A stretch of DNA of 64,000 bases from JBBRBB01 sp963830175 (GCA_963830175.1 CAWHKV010000002.1:1150653-1214652), one strand, 5' to 3'. Shown: positions 19,051-29,687, numbered from the stretch's first letter. Program-made: numbers and translations. The notes: a model not told the origin generated them from the letters alone.

Positions 19051-20940
19051 ATGCGGAACACTTTTTCAACGGTACTCAATAGAATATCACTAATAACCAT
19101 TACCGCATGTATTATTTGTATGCTTTTGGTGCAGCATGTTTCAGCACAATGCGCCATTCCTGTTTCGACATTTCCCTATAAAGAAGACTTTGAAAACAGC
19201 AATGGCAACTGGGTCACCGGCGGTGTTTTGAGTGACTGGGCATGGGGCAAACCTTCCAAACCGGTTATCAACAACGCGGGCAGCGGCAATAAATGCTGGA
19301 TAACAGGTGGACTCAACAACAGCGGTTATAACGACGGAGAATTTGCCTGGGTGCAAAGTCCCTGTTTTGATTTCTCTAACCTTACCTATCCCTACATCAG
19401 TTTTAAAGTTTTCTGGGAAACAGAAGGCGTGTACGATGGCGCCACCCTGCAGTATTCCATTGATGGGGGAAACAACTGGAACTCTGCCAGCTATGGTCAG
19501 CAGGATTGCCTGAATTCAAACTGGTTTAATACCAGCAGCATAAAATATATTTCAAACAACAGCGGATGGTCTGGTAACATTCAAACCAACACGGGCAATT
19601 GTGTTTCCGGTAATGGATCCGGAGGTTGGGTTAATACACAGGCAACACTACCGGCTCTCGCTTTTGAACGACAGGTGATTTTCCGTTTTTTATTCGGCGC
19701 AGGCACGCAATGCAACAATTATGATGGCTTTGCTTTCGATGATATTACCATTGGCGAAGCGCCCGGCAATAATGCTGACTTTACATTTGATTGCAATGCA
19801 GATAACAGCATTGATTTTTATAATCAGTCCACTCTGTGCCCTACCAAATTTTTATGGGATTTTGACGACCCTTCATCAGGTGCAGCAAATACCTCAACGT
19901 TAGAAAACCCGGTGCATGTTTTTTCAGGGTTTGGAGCTTATATGGTGAAGTTGACGGTAAGCAGTAATAATAATGCACCTTCAACTGTTTCCTATAAAGT
20001 AAATGTGCTTGCATTAAAAGATGCAGGCACCACTAACCCTACCTGCAGCAATACCGCAGATGGATCTGCCACCGTAAAAGCACAGGGAGGATATGGATAT
20101 CAATACAGCTGGAACACCAACCCTGAACAAACAACAGCCACAGCGACAAACCTTACGACAGGAACATATACGGTTACAGTTAATGCACCCAATGCCTGCA
20201 CCGTTACAAAAGATTTTACTTTAGTGGCGCCACCACCTATCAACATCACATTCACTACGCAAAATGCGGCATGTAATAATAACAACGGTCAGGTTTCAGC
20301 TTCAGCAACGGGTGGCAATGCACCGTATACTTATACCTGGCAAACGGGTGAAAACACATCTACAATTACCGGGTTAAATGGCGGCACATATAATGTTACC
20401 GTTACCGACATGAATGGCTGCTCCAATACAGGCAGCGCTGTTGTGCTGGATATTAATACGCTTGGCGTATCGCTGGGTAAAGACACTTCCCTCTGCCCGG
20501 GTACATCCTTTGTTTTAAAACCAGGAAATTATGTTAGTTACGCCTGGCAGGATAATTCTACTACACCTACCTATACCGTAACTCAGGAAGGCACTTATTA
20601 TGTAACTGTTACCGATGCACAAAACTGCACTGCCTCAGATACGATCGTTGTAAAAAATGAGTGTAACGAAATTGAATTTCCCACGGCGTTTACACCCAAT
20701 GGCGATGGACGTAACGACCTGTTTGGCCCGCTTGGTTCATTGCCATTAATTTCATCATATAAACTCATTGTGTACAATCGCTGGGGACAAATAGCCTTTA
20801 CTTCTGCAGACCCGTTTAAAAAGTGGAACGGTCTCGTAAACGGCAAACTTGAAACCGGCACCTATGTTTGGTTTGCGCGGTACAATTACCGCGATATAAC
20901 CGGCATTTTACAGAAAGGAACGGTGACGGTGGTGAGGTAG
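19051..20940 (+). CDS. Secreted multidomain surface protein with T9SS/gliding-type C-terminal domain
   Basis: 629 residues from the ATG at 19051, which opens a good signal peptide (ITACIICMLLVQHVSAQ); an upstream in-frame Met at 18961 gives a poorer leader. Residues about 35-235 form a MAM/jellyroll-like domain (EDFENSNGNW, SPCFDFSN). About 241-320 is a PKD domain (FLWDFDDPSSG, NPVHVFSGFGAYMVKLTV). About 330-470 holds two SprB-like repeats (GGYGYQYSW, GGNAPYTYTW). Residues about 542-629 are the gliding-motility/type B sorting domain (FPTAFTPNGDGRNDLF, YNRWGQ). It should be exported through the type IX system to the cell surface. Confidence 0.9.
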   Translation: MRNTFSTVLNRISLITITACIICMLLVQHVSAQCAIPVSTFPYKEDFENSNGNWVTGGVLSDWAWGKPSKPVINNAGSGNKCWITGGLNNSGYNDGEFAWVQSPCFDFSNLTYPYISFKVFWETEGVYDGATLQYSIDGGNNWNSASYGQQDCLNSNWFNTSSIKYISNNSGWSGNIQTNTGNCVSGNGSGGWVNTQATLPALAFERQVIFRFLFGAGTQCNNYDGFAFDDITIGEAPGNNADFTFDCNADNSIDFYNQSTLCPTKFLWDFDDPSSGAANTSTLENPVHVFSGFGAYMVKLTVSSNNNAPSTVSYKVNVLALKDAGTTNPTCSNTADGSATVKAQGGYGYQYSWNTNPEQTTATATNLTTGTYTVTVNAPNACTVTKDFTLVAPPPINITFTTQNAACNNNNGQVSASATGGNAPYTYTWQTGENTSTITGLNGGTYNVTVTDMNGCSNTGSAVVLDINTLGVSLGKDTSLCPGTSFVLKPGNYVSYAWQDNSTTPTYTVTQEGTYYVTVTDAQNCTASDTIVVKNECNEIEFPTAFTPNGDGRNDLFGPLGSLPLISSYKLIVYNRWGQIAFTSADPFKKWNGLVNGKLETGTYVWFARYNYRDITGILQKGTVTVVR

Positions 20941-21201
20941 AAGCAGCTTGTTTTTAAAAATACACCTGAACACCTCAAAGAAGTACTGGGCTTCAAAGGA
21001 TAAAAAAAAACTGCCGAGGCTGCTCCATGCTTTGCCAGCAATATGCAGCATAGCAGCCATAACCCAAATAGGAAAAGCGCATTACTAATGATTATTAAGC
21101 ATGGCAGGCGAATTCCATCTACACACAATGCAATTCCACCACTCCACAATCTCATGGCATACTTTTTTCATACTCTACACTTCATCCATAATATATAACA
21201 T

Positions 21202-22202
21202 ATGTTTTATCACGTAAAAGAACTTCAGTTTAACGCAAGGGTATCCAAGCCAGATCCCGCGTTTGCCACATTGCTCCTGGAACAATTTGGTGGCGCCAAT
21301 GGGGAACTCGCAGCGGCATTAAGATATTTCGGACAGGCTTTTGGGGCAAAAAATCCTTATCCGGATAAGTATGATCTGCTGATGGATATCGCCACAGAGG
21401 AATTCAGTCATTTGGAAATTGTTGGCGCAACTATTCAAATGTTGCTCACCGGCATTAACGGTGATTTAAAAAATGCTGCCGAAAATTCTGAGATCATGCA
21501 GTTGCTTGATGGAAAGGCAGCTAAAGAAAACATGATTCACCAGGCAATGGTGGCACCACAACTTTTTGTAGGCACTGCAGGTGGACCGGCTTATACCAAC
21601 AGCCAGGGTGTGCCATGGACGGCAGCTTACATTAATGGCGATGTGCAGGGCGATCTTACTTCAGACCTTCGTTCTAATGTTGGTGCCGAGACAAGAGCCA
21701 AACTGGTATATGAATACCTGCTTCAATTTACTGACGATCCGTATGTAAAAGAAACACTACGATTTTTAATGACCAGGGAAGTGCCCACTTTCAAATGTTT
21801 GAAGCAGCGTTGGAAACTATTCAGCCAAACTTTCCCCCGGGCATTTTACAAAGCGACCCGCGGTACAGCAATTTGTACTTTAATATGTCAAGCGGTAATG
21901 ATTTTACAGGGCCCTGGAATGAGGGAGTAAGTAGCCGCCTTGGAGAAGAGTTTCAATATATTGAAGATCCCATCAGGCATGTAATGGAAACCAATGGTCT
22001 TTTAAATCAGAAGGCAGCAGGTACCGATCGTACTGAAAAAGAAGTGCAGCAACTAAATAAAACTTTAAGTAAAGAAAGAAGTGCTGAAGTGAATGGTGCA
22101 TCTTCACCGGGCACGCAGCAATGGAATAAACCAGAAGATGAAGAACCTGCTGCGCAGGAAGAAAAAACGCAGAAGCCGAAGCAGGAAAAGAAAAAAAATT
22201 AA
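21202..22202 (+). CDS. Manganese catalase, frame disrupted by one base
   Basis: Non-haem Mn catalase that dismutates hydrogen peroxide. The first frame carries FGGANGELAAALRYFGQAF (about 29-47) and the ligand block TEEFSHLEIVG (about 69-79), then NGDVQGDLTSDLRSN (about 149-163). Near 21790 the frame changes: MTREVPTFKCL should read MTREVAHFQMF, which one extra G in GTGCCCAC would restore. The second frame continues to 22202 (EAALETIQPNFPPGIL, NDFTGPWNEG) and ends in a Lys/Glu-rich tail. The total span needs exactly one added base. The DsbA-like gene follows 7 bp later. Confidence 0.9.
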
Positions 22203-22209
22203 GGCTGAA

Positions 22210-22986
22210 ATGAATAATGATCATATTGCGGATCAGGTAGAAATTACGTACTACACTGATCCGCTTTGTTGTTGGAGTTGGGCACTGGAACCGCAGTGGC
22301 GCAGGTTCAGGTTTGAATACCAGGAAAATATTTCATGGCGGTATTGCATGGGTGGATTAATACCCGCGTGGAAAATTTTACCGATCCTGTTCACTCCATA
22401 AGCAGGCCTGCACAAATGGGACCGTTGTGGATGGAGGCTGCACATTTATCTGGCATGCCCATTCAAAATAAAATATGGGCATTCGATGCCCCGGCTTCTT
22501 CTTACCCTGCCTGCATCGCGGTGAAATGTGCGCAACAACAATCTCACGCAGCGGGTGAGTATTATCTGCGAAAGCTTCGCGAAGCGGTAATGATTGATGG
22601 AAAAAACATTGCAAACCAAAACATTCTTATTCACCTGGCTGAAGAATTATCAGCAAACTTCCCATCTGTTTTAAATGTGCAACAATTCATAGCGGATATA
22701 AAAAATGATGCGGGAATTGAAAAACTTCGGGAAGACCTCGATGAGGTGCGTGCTAAAAATATTAAGAGGTTTCCCTCATTGGTTTTTAGGAGGCATGGTC
22801 ACGAACCGTTGATTTTACAGGGTTACCGCCCTTTCGTGGTTTGGCAGGACCTGATGACCAAACTTGCTCCCGACATAAAAAGAAAAGAAATTTCAGACGC
22901 TGAAGCCTACCGTTCGTACTGGCCAAAACCTGCTGGAAAGGGAAGTGCAGGAGTTGCTTACAAAGGCAGCCAACCTTCCCAGATAA
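22210..22986 (+). CDS. DsbA-family thioredoxin-fold protein, frame disrupted twice
   Basis: Reconstructed 258 residues from MNNDHIADQ. ITYYTDPLCCWSWALEPQ near residue 12 is the active-site region of the FrnE/YjbH-like DsbA subfamily, with CCWS in place of CxxC. The frame slips near 22370 in an A-run (WKILPI should be WKNFTDP) and again near 22935 in a G-run, after which QELLTKAANLPR ends at 22986. The two indels cancel (span is 259 codons). It likely acts as a cytoplasmic redox protein in oxidative stress, beside the Mn catalase; no signal peptide is present. Confidence 0.8.
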
Positions 22987-23357
22987 TCATCCAAAACTTC
23001 ACGGTGAAAGTCGCCCAAATAATTCTCCGGTTTTAATATATCAGAATACTTTTCATTAATAGCATGCTGGCTTAAAACATAACAAATACAATTACATCGT
23101 AAAGCCCTTAACGTTACATTTTTCATTTAATCTAAATGCAGGCTTTGATGAGTCTAGAAATGCGAAACAACAATCCTTTATAAAAAAAAATTTGTTTCTC
23201 CAATCAAGGTGTTTCGCCAAATAAGGTTAGATAATAATATAGAAGAATCTGCACCGGTTACGAAATACGTTCATGGCGCTGCAAATTTTGTATACGTTCT
23301 TGGGTCGGCATCATTAATTTAAATCATTCCTTATATTTAATTATAAAATAATAATTT
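22987..23357. other. Intergenic region, about 370 bp
   Basis: AT-rich DNA between the DsbA-like gene and the Tudor-like gene. No open frame with coding character, no strong hairpin and no tRNA was seen. It probably carries the promoter of the gene at 23358. Confidence 0.5.
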
Positions 23358-24608
23358 ATGAAGTTTCTTTTCACTGTTGCTTATGTAATGCTTTGTGCCA
23401 TTGGTTTTGGACAGCCTTACCTGGTTGGAGATCGGGTAGATGTATTTGCTACCGATGGAAAATATTATGCGGCCAATGTTTTAGAATCGGCAAATAACCA
23501 GTTGAAAGTACGGTACCTTGGTTTTGGCGCTGATCGGGATGCCTGGTTGAAAGAAGACGATGTTGTTCGCGGCGGAGCCAGGGGTGATAAGATTATAGTA
23601 GTTGCTGCCTCAGGAACTTTTGAGGGAACGATAGAGGAAGTATCGGTCAACGGATACACCGTGCGATACGAAGGTTACCCGGAAAGTTATTCCCTTACCC
23701 GCAGCATGTTCAGTTTTATAAGCTCTCCTTCAGAGAGCAGGAAGAATTATGCTCAGAATAGTACAGACACTGTCACGAACACAACTACCCAACCTGTTAA
23801 ACCTGTGCAACCCGTTACCACAACTGCAAATGGCACATATCTGCCAGGGACTAAATTGCTTGGTCTTGAGGGTACTACCTGGTATGCGGCAACTGTAAAG
23901 GAATTTACGAATGGTAAGTATTTGGTAAAATGGGACGACTATAATTCTGAAGCATGGCTTACTGCCGACCAGGTAAAACTTAAACCAACACTTCCTGCCG
24001 ATAAAGCCGGTGTAACAAATGGAAAAGTGTACCTGCGTAGCATGAGGTGGATAGCAACAGGAAATACCGAATTAAGCTGGTTTTTCCTGGGAGACAATGG
24101 CCTTATTATCGTTAATCCAAAATTTGGGCTTAACCCGGTTAACCCCAATCTTGAGCAGGTTAATAATTACATTAATGTGGGATTATACACTATTGGGAAA
24201 GGTACGCTTGATGTGAAATGGCTAAACGGAAAGACCACCTCGTACGGAATGAAAACAAGGGATGGAGACATCATTGAACTGGATGCCGGGGGCATTATGG
24301 TACGTCAGAAAGGTTTGCCGGGAAACTTTAAACTGAATGGAACATACCAGGGAAGTATATCACTTGGAGAAGTTAGCAGCAGTGCAACCTATACGTTTCG
24401 AACCGACGGAACAGTGAGTGTAAATTATATGGGTACCGCTGCACAGGGGCGTGCTGAAAATAATAAACAAGGTAAATATTACATAAAGGGAACCAATTTG
24501 GAAATGTCGTTCACCGACGGTACTAATATAATTGCAAATATTGGAACTGCTGATGGTACCGCCAATAGTAATATCGTTATAAACAATACCTGGTTTACAA
24601 AATTGTAA
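23358..24608 (+). CDS. Secreted protein with tandem Tudor/Agenet-like domains
   Basis: 416 residues with a short signal peptide (MKFLFTVAYVMLCAIGFGQ). Three SH3/Tudor-like segments are visible by their pattern of variable-strand, WYAA, then WDxY: about 21-70 (VGDRVDVFATDGKYYAANV), 76-118 (VRYEGYPESYSLT) and 157-205 (PGTKLLGLEGTTWYAATV, VKWDDYNSEAWL). A Thr-rich linker (about 135-155) joins them. The C-terminal half (about 215-416) is a beta-rich region with no assignable family. Tudor/Agenet domains usually bind methylated ligands in eukaryotes; the ligand of secreted bacterial versions is unknown. Confidence 0.65.
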   Translation: MKFLFTVAYVMLCAIGFGQPYLVGDRVDVFATDGKYYAANVLESANNQLKVRYLGFGADRDAWLKEDDVVRGGARGDKIIVVAASGTFEGTIEEVSVNGYTVRYEGYPESYSLTRSMFSFISSPSESRKNYAQNSTDTVTNTTTQPVKPVQPVTTTANGTYLPGTKLLGLEGTTWYAATVKEFTNGKYLVKWDDYNSEAWLTADQVKLKPTLPADKAGVTNGKVYLRSMRWIATGNTELSWFFLGDNGLIIVNPKFGLNPVNPNLEQVNNYINVGLYTIGKGTLDVKWLNGKTTSYGMKTRDGDIIELDAGGIMVRQKGLPGNFKLNGTYQGSISLGEVSSSATYTFRTDGTVSVNYMGTAAQGRAENNKQGKYYIKGTNLEMSFTDGTNIIANIGTADGTANSNIVINNTWFTKL

Positions 24609-24798
24609 ATATGCTTACGGTATGGTTGTCATGAGTTCACCTTAAATTCTGCATGTTGTAAAAGGGAGAATGATCTGTAAATTCTTGCCCTCTATGAAAA
24701 CCATAGCTGCCTGTTAATTATGCAGCATGTTTTAATTAAAAAATTGCCTGGCAGTCCGGGCTGTTATTTAAGTATTTTTATTACCTAAAAATCTTTTA

Positions 24799-27210
24799 AT
24801 GAAAGCATTGCTCCTGTTATTATTATGCCTTCCTTTTACATCAAAGTCACAATCATTACCATCCATCGAAGAAAAAACAAAAACCCTGAAATCGTACCCC
24901 GGTTTTTTTAAATTCTATTGGGATGACAGCGAGGGAAAAATATGGCTCGAAATAAACAAACTCGACTCAGAGATCTTATATCAAACCTCGCTACCTGCAG
25001 GCTTAGGATCGAATGATGTGGGCTTAGACCGCGGTCTGTTGGGCAATACTTCCGTAGTTAAATTTACGCGTGTAGGAAATAAGGTTTTGATGATTGAAAA
25101 AAATTATACCTACCGTGCTGTAACAAACAATGCAGCAGAAAAAAGGGCAGTCGAACAATCTTTTGCACAGTCAACATTATGGGGTTTTACGGCAGAAGCC
25201 GAAAGTAAAAACAGTGTGTTAGTTGATGCTTCAGCTTTTTTAATGCGGGATGCCATGCATATTTCTAATACGCTTCAAAAAACCAAACAGGGCGTATATA
25301 CTATTGATCCAACACGGTCAGCCATGTACCTGGCGGGTACAAAAAATTTTCCGCTGAATACTGAATTTGAAGCAAGCGTAACCTTCATTACAAAAGATGT
25401 AACACCCGGCGATTATGTGGCTTCTGTGGCACCTTCCGGCGATGCTGTTACATTGCGCATACATCATTCATTTGTTCAGTTACCCGATAATAATTATCAG
25501 CCAAGAGCTTTCGACGCTCGTTCAGGATTTATTCCCCTCTCCTATTTCGATTATAGCACGCCCGTTACTGAGCCACTTCATAAATCTTTCATCATCCGGC
25601 ACAGGCTACAAAAGAAAGATCCATCCGCGGCAATCAGCGAACCGGTAAAACCGATTGTGTATTATTTAGACAATGGAACTCCCGAACCCATTCGAAGTGC
25701 TTTGCTTGAAGGTGCGCAATGGTGGAACCAGGCCTTCGAAGCTGCAGGATATAAAAATGCATTCCAGGTAAAAATATTACCCGATGATGCTGACCCCATG
25801 GATATACGTTATAACATGATTAACTGGGTGCACCGTTCTACAAGGGGATGGTCATATGGTTATGCAGTTGTTGACCCGCGTACCGGGGAAATTATTAAAG
25901 GCAATGTAACCCTGGGTTCACTGCGTGTACGCCAGGATTATTTAATTGCACAAGGGCTTTTAGCGCCTTTTGAAAACGGAATACCCGCAGATAACAAGAT
26001 GCTCCAAATGTCGCTGCAAAGACTTAAACAACTGGCAGCACATGAAGTGGGACATACCATCGGTTTAATGCATAATTATATATCCAGCGCGCAAAACAGG
26101 GCAAGTGTAATGGACTATCCGCCACCTGTAGTTAGCATAAATACTAATGGAGAATTAGACCTCGCAAATGCTTATACGAAGCAGATAGGCGATTGGGATA
26201 AAGTTACCATTGCATATGGCTACTCCGATTTCCCCACAGGCACAAATGAAGCAGCAGCTTTAGATAAAATAATTGCAGATGCAGCAAAGAATGGCTTAAC
26301 TTTTATTTCAGACCGCGATGCAAGAGACCCCGGTGGTTTACACCCTGCGGCACATTTATGGGATGTGGGTGAAGATGCGGTTCAGGGTTTAAAAGATATA
26401 CTGAAAGTGCGCGAAAAAGCATTAGCGCAATTTGGAGAAAACAATATTGTAAAGGGTACGCCAATGGCATTGCTCGAAGATGTATTGGTGCCCATATATT
26501 TATTTCACCGGTACCAGGTAGAAGCTGTGGTTAAGCAGGTAGGTGGCATGAACTATACCTACGCTTTAAAAGGTGACGGGCAAATGATAACCGAGCCGCT
26601 TACAAAGCAGCAACAATTATCCGCATTACATGCGGTTGCTGATTGCATGGATCCTCATGCATTGGCAATTCCTGAAAAGATCACTAAACTTATTCCGCCC
26701 CGGCCGGAGGGTTACGATTACAACAGGGAATTATTTAACCGTCGCACCGGTCTGTCGTTCGACCCGCTTGCCGCTGCTGAAACGGCAGCCGATTTACCCT
26801 TGTCACTTTTATTTAACCCGTCACGATTAAACAGGATGGTTCAAAACCAGGTAATAAACGATGGATTGGGTATAGATGAAATGATTAATGTGCTGGTAAA
26901 TAAAACATGGAAAGCACCGCGCTTAAAGGGTTTGGAAGGATTAATCCTTCAACAGAATGAACAGTTGTTGCTGACTTATTTAATGGGTGCAGCTTTAAAC
27001 TCAGATATATCTTTTGCTACCCATGCAGCAGTTATAGAAGGAATTGAAGAAATAAAAAATTATGCTACCAAACAATTGCCATCTGCAAGTGGTGCAACAA
27101 AAGGATATTTACTGTTAACACTCGATAGAATTAAAAACCGGAAAGATGAAAAGCCATTCATACCCGAGCCCATACCGCCGGGATCGCCCATTGGTTGTGA
27201 TATGGATTAA
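24799..27210 (+). CDS. Secreted zinc metalloprotease (DUF5117/DUF5118/DUF4953 family)
   Basis: 803 residues with a signal peptide (KALLLLLLCLPFTSKSQ). The metzincin-type zinc motif HEVGHTIGLMH occupies residues 415-425 (His415, Glu416, His419, His425) and is followed by a Met-turn-like ASVMDYPPP. The N-terminal part (about 25-250) matches DUF5118/DUF5117, including YQTSLPAGLGSNDVGLDRG; the C-terminal part is helical. These are large envelope or secreted peptidases common in Bacteroidota; substrates are not known. It is intact and separated by about 190 bp from the Tudor-like gene. Confidence 0.9.
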   Translation: MKALLLLLLCLPFTSKSQSLPSIEEKTKTLKSYPGFFKFYWDDSEGKIWLEINKLDSEILYQTSLPAGLGSNDVGLDRGLLGNTSVVKFTRVGNKVLMIEKNYTYRAVTNNAAEKRAVEQSFAQSTLWGFTAEAESKNSVLVDASAFLMRDAMHISNTLQKTKQGVYTIDPTRSAMYLAGTKNFPLNTEFEASVTFITKDVTPGDYVASVAPSGDAVTLRIHHSFVQLPDNNYQPRAFDARSGFIPLSYFDYSTPVTEPLHKSFIIRHRLQKKDPSAAISEPVKPIVYYLDNGTPEPIRSALLEGAQWWNQAFEAAGYKNAFQVKILPDDADPMDIRYNMINWVHRSTRGWSYGYAVVDPRTGEIIKGNVTLGSLRVRQDYLIAQGLLAPFENGIPADNKMLQMSLQRLKQLAAHEVGHTIGLMHNYISSAQNRASVMDYPPPVVSINTNGELDLANAYTKQIGDWDKVTIAYGYSDFPTGTNEAAALDKIIADAAKNGLTFISDRDARDPGGLHPAAHLWDVGEDAVQGLKDILKVREKALAQFGENNIVKGTPMALLEDVLVPIYLFHRYQVEAVVKQVGGMNYTYALKGDGQMITEPLTKQQQLSALHAVADCMDPHALAIPEKITKLIPPRPEGYDYNRELFNRRTGLSFDPLAAAETAADLPLSLLFNPSRLNRMVQNQVINDGLGIDEMINVLVNKTWKAPRLKGLEGLILQQNEQLLLTYLMGAALNSDISFATHAAVIEGIEEIKNYATKQLPSASGATKGYLLLTLDRIKNRKDEKPFIPEPIPPGSPIGCDMD

Positions 27211-27240
27211 GAATGTTTGTTTAAAGTTGTAAGCAGCCGG

Positions 27241-27628
27241 TTAACCTTTGGTCTTTTCGATCATATGATCTATTACCAAACTATGTTCGTGCTGGGGACT
27301 AAACAAAACCATTTCAGCATCTTCATTTATCAACACATTATGCCCGGGTGGCCAGTAAAACAAATCGTTGCCGTTCACCACTTCCTGTTTGCCCTCGGCA
27401 TTAGTGGTGGTAACCTTTCCACTGAGTAAGTAACCCCAGTGCGGGCTTTGGCAAAGATTGCCTTCAAGACCCATAAAAAGTGGCGTTGTATCAACTCCTG
27501 CAGACAAGACTAAAATATTCACCACTTATTTTTCCTAATCCTGTTGCATCTCCAAAATCTTTTTTTTGACGAAGCACCGCACCGGGTATATCCAGCTTTA
27601 CCGGGATATTCTCTTTGGTAATTTTCAT
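27241..27628 (-). CDS. Cupin-domain protein, frame disrupted once
   Basis: The gene starts at 27628 (MKITKENIPVKLDIPG) and runs through ATGLGKISGEYFS before a one-base insertion near 27515; the rest continues in the next frame to 27241 (SAGVDTTPLFMGLEG, HWGYLLSGKVTTT, FYWPPGHNVLINEDA). A cupin barrel with HWG and PPGHN blocks is typical of small Bacteroidota cupins; enzymatic role unknown. The span is one base more than 129 codons, matching a single inserted base. Confidence 0.75.
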
Positions 27629-27777
27629 GGTCGTTAAGTTTAATAGTTTAAAAAGTAAAATTTAAAAACAGTATTAGCTTTAAGGTTAGTTTAGAAGGTA
27701 ACCATTTTTTTACACACCATCCTTTCGTATGGTTTTGCAAATCTTTCTTCAGGATGCTAATTGAAAAATTTAATGTA

Positions 27778-27795
27778 ATACGAAAAATTTCGTAT
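27778..27795. promoter_or_regulatory. Palindromic operator-like site upstream of the HEHFH protein
   Basis: ATACGAAA and TTTCGTAT form perfect 8-bp arms around AA, 20 bp before the ATG at 27815. A further TTTCGTAT half-site lies at 27723-27730. Position and symmetry suggest a repressor-type binding site. Confidence 0.5.
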
Positions 27796-27814
27796 GTTAG
27801 TATAAACTTTAATA

Positions 27815-28816
27815 ATGAAAGCAATTATTTCGCTAATTCTTCTTATTTCATTTTTACCATCCTACTCCCAGCCGAAACCGGTAATGCGATACGAAGACAA
27901 AATAAGAATCAGGGAGTCTATGACCATCTCCTCAAAATTTGGAGATAAATTATTTGAAGGTTTTAGTAATATTCCCTTTGCATTTATTTTAATTACTGAC
28001 AGTGTAGAGTATTTAATCAATCATCCAAATCCATCACCTGACTTTACATTATTGGGATATGATGACATTTTAAAAACCAATATTTTTTATAGAAGCACCA
28101 TATACAACAAACACTTTCTGGCAACCTTCCCGGCTGTGAACGGCCTTAGTTGTATTGTTGCAGGCACCCCGGAAAATACCAATACGAATTCATCAGCATG
28201 GGTAATAACCATGCTTCATGAACATTTTCATCAATATCAAAACGCTTATCATGATTATTTTATAAGCGTAAATGAACTTGACCTTTCAGGGGGCGATCAA
28301 ACGGGAATGTGGATGCTCAACTACCCCTTTCCTTACGACAGTTTACCGGTAACAAATCAGTATAAAGCCTATACAGAAGCATTATATAATACTGTACTCA
28401 ACCGAAATAATAAAACATATAATTCATACCTAAAGCAATATTTAATTGAACGGGAAAAATTTAAGCAGGTTTTAAAACCTGCTGATTATCGTTACTTCTC
28501 TTTTCAGATATGGCAGGAAGGGCTGGCAAGATTTACAGAATACAATTTTTTACAGCTGCTTAAAAATTATAAACCATCTAAAGAGATGGCTGCATTACCT
28601 GATTTTGTTTCTTTTGAAAAAATAAAAACTGCCATGTACCAAACCGAAACTGAAAATCTTATAAAAAATGAACTCAAACAAACACAAAGAGTTTCGTTTT
28701 ATTCTGTTGGCTTTGCCGAAGGTATTGTATTAGATAAAAGCAACAAGAGGTGGCGAAAAAATTATATGGCAGATAAATTTTTCATTGAACACTATTTTAA
28801 AAAATACAATTTTTGA
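27815..28816 (+). CDS. Secreted protein with HExxH motif, possible metallopeptidase
   Basis: 333 residues with a signal peptide (KAIISLILLISFLPSYSQ). It is not a family I can name. The segment WVITMLHEHFHQYQNAYH places an HExxH motif at His135-His139 (HEHFH), suggesting a gluzincin-like zinc site; EALYNTVLNRN (about 188-198) or EGLARFTEYNF (about 234-244) could supply the third ligand. Length and the exported location fit a small zinc peptidase or a pseudo-enzyme. It is preceded by a palindromic operator-like site, so it may be regulated on its own. Confidence 0.6.
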   Translation: MKAIISLILLISFLPSYSQPKPVMRYEDKIRIRESMTISSKFGDKLFEGFSNIPFAFILITDSVEYLINHPNPSPDFTLLGYDDILKTNIFYRSTIYNKHFLATFPAVNGLSCIVAGTPENTNTNSSAWVITMLHEHFHQYQNAYHDYFISVNELDLSGGDQTGMWMLNYPFPYDSLPVTNQYKAYTEALYNTVLNRNNKTYNSYLKQYLIEREKFKQVLKPADYRYFSFQIWQEGLARFTEYNFLQLLKNYKPSKEMAALPDFVSFEKIKTAMYQTETENLIKNELKQTQRVSFYSVGFAEGIVLDKSNKRWRKNYMADKFFIEHYFKKYNF

Positions 28817-28950
28817 TGCTTATTAACCTTGTAAAACATACATTGGAACGCAATGCAAATCAGGATAAAAATAAAAATGTAACTGTGCACAACGCACCAT
28901 TTCAACCTTGTTTGCGAAAACCGTAGTGATCAAATAACAATAAAAACTTC

Positions 28951-29687
28951 ATGATGATTTCAACAAACTTCAGCCATTTAAAAGCGATGTATATAAACTG
29001 CACGCTTAAAAGATCCCCTGAGACCAGCCATACACACGCTTTAATGAACATCTCTAAAAACATCATGGTTAAAGAGAAAGTTTCTGTTGATGAAATACGT
29101 TTTGTAGATCATGACGTGCCAAATGGTGTGTACCCCGACATGACTGAACACAATTATAAAGTGGATGAATGGCCTGCCTTATATAAACGAATTATGAATG
29201 CCGATATACTCATTGTTGGCTCACCGATCTGGCTGGGCGAAAAGTCTTCTATCGCTCAAAAACTAATTGAGCGTTTGTATGGCATGAGCAGTAAACAAAA
29301 TGATAAAGGGCAGTATATTTTTTATGGTAAAGTAGGCGGGTGTGTTATAACAGGAAATGAAGATGGCGTTAAACATTGCGCTATGGGCATTTTGTATGCA
29401 CTGCAACATATCGGGTATTCCATTCCCCCGCAGGCAGATTGTGGATGGATAGGTGAAGTGGGTCCCGGCCCAGCTACAGCGATACAGAATGGAAAGGAGA
29501 AAAATTAAATAACCCGGTAGGTTACGACAGTGATTTCACCAATCGTAACACTACGTTTATGACCTATAATTTACTGCACCTGGCCTCAATGCTACAAGCA
29601 AATAATGGTTATCCTCCTTACGGAAACTCCAGGAAAGAATGGGATGATGGTACCCGCTGGGAATTTGAGAATCCCGATTATAGATAA
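28951..29687 (+). CDS. Flavodoxin-like NAD(P)H:FMN oxidoreductase, frame disrupted once
   Basis: About 245 residues when reconstructed. FMN-binding fold: AMYINCTLKRSPETSHT at residues 12-28 (phosphate loop), ADILIVGSPIWLGEKS near 85 and GKVGGCVITGNEDG near 126. The first frame ends at 29508 (NGKEKN). One extra C in the CCC run near 29470 restores GPGPSYSDTEWKGEK, and the protein then continues to 29687 (NNPVGYDSDFTNRNTTF, GTRWEFENPDYR). It probably reduces quinones or other small electrophiles. It lies just before the cassette-like region. Confidence 0.82.
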
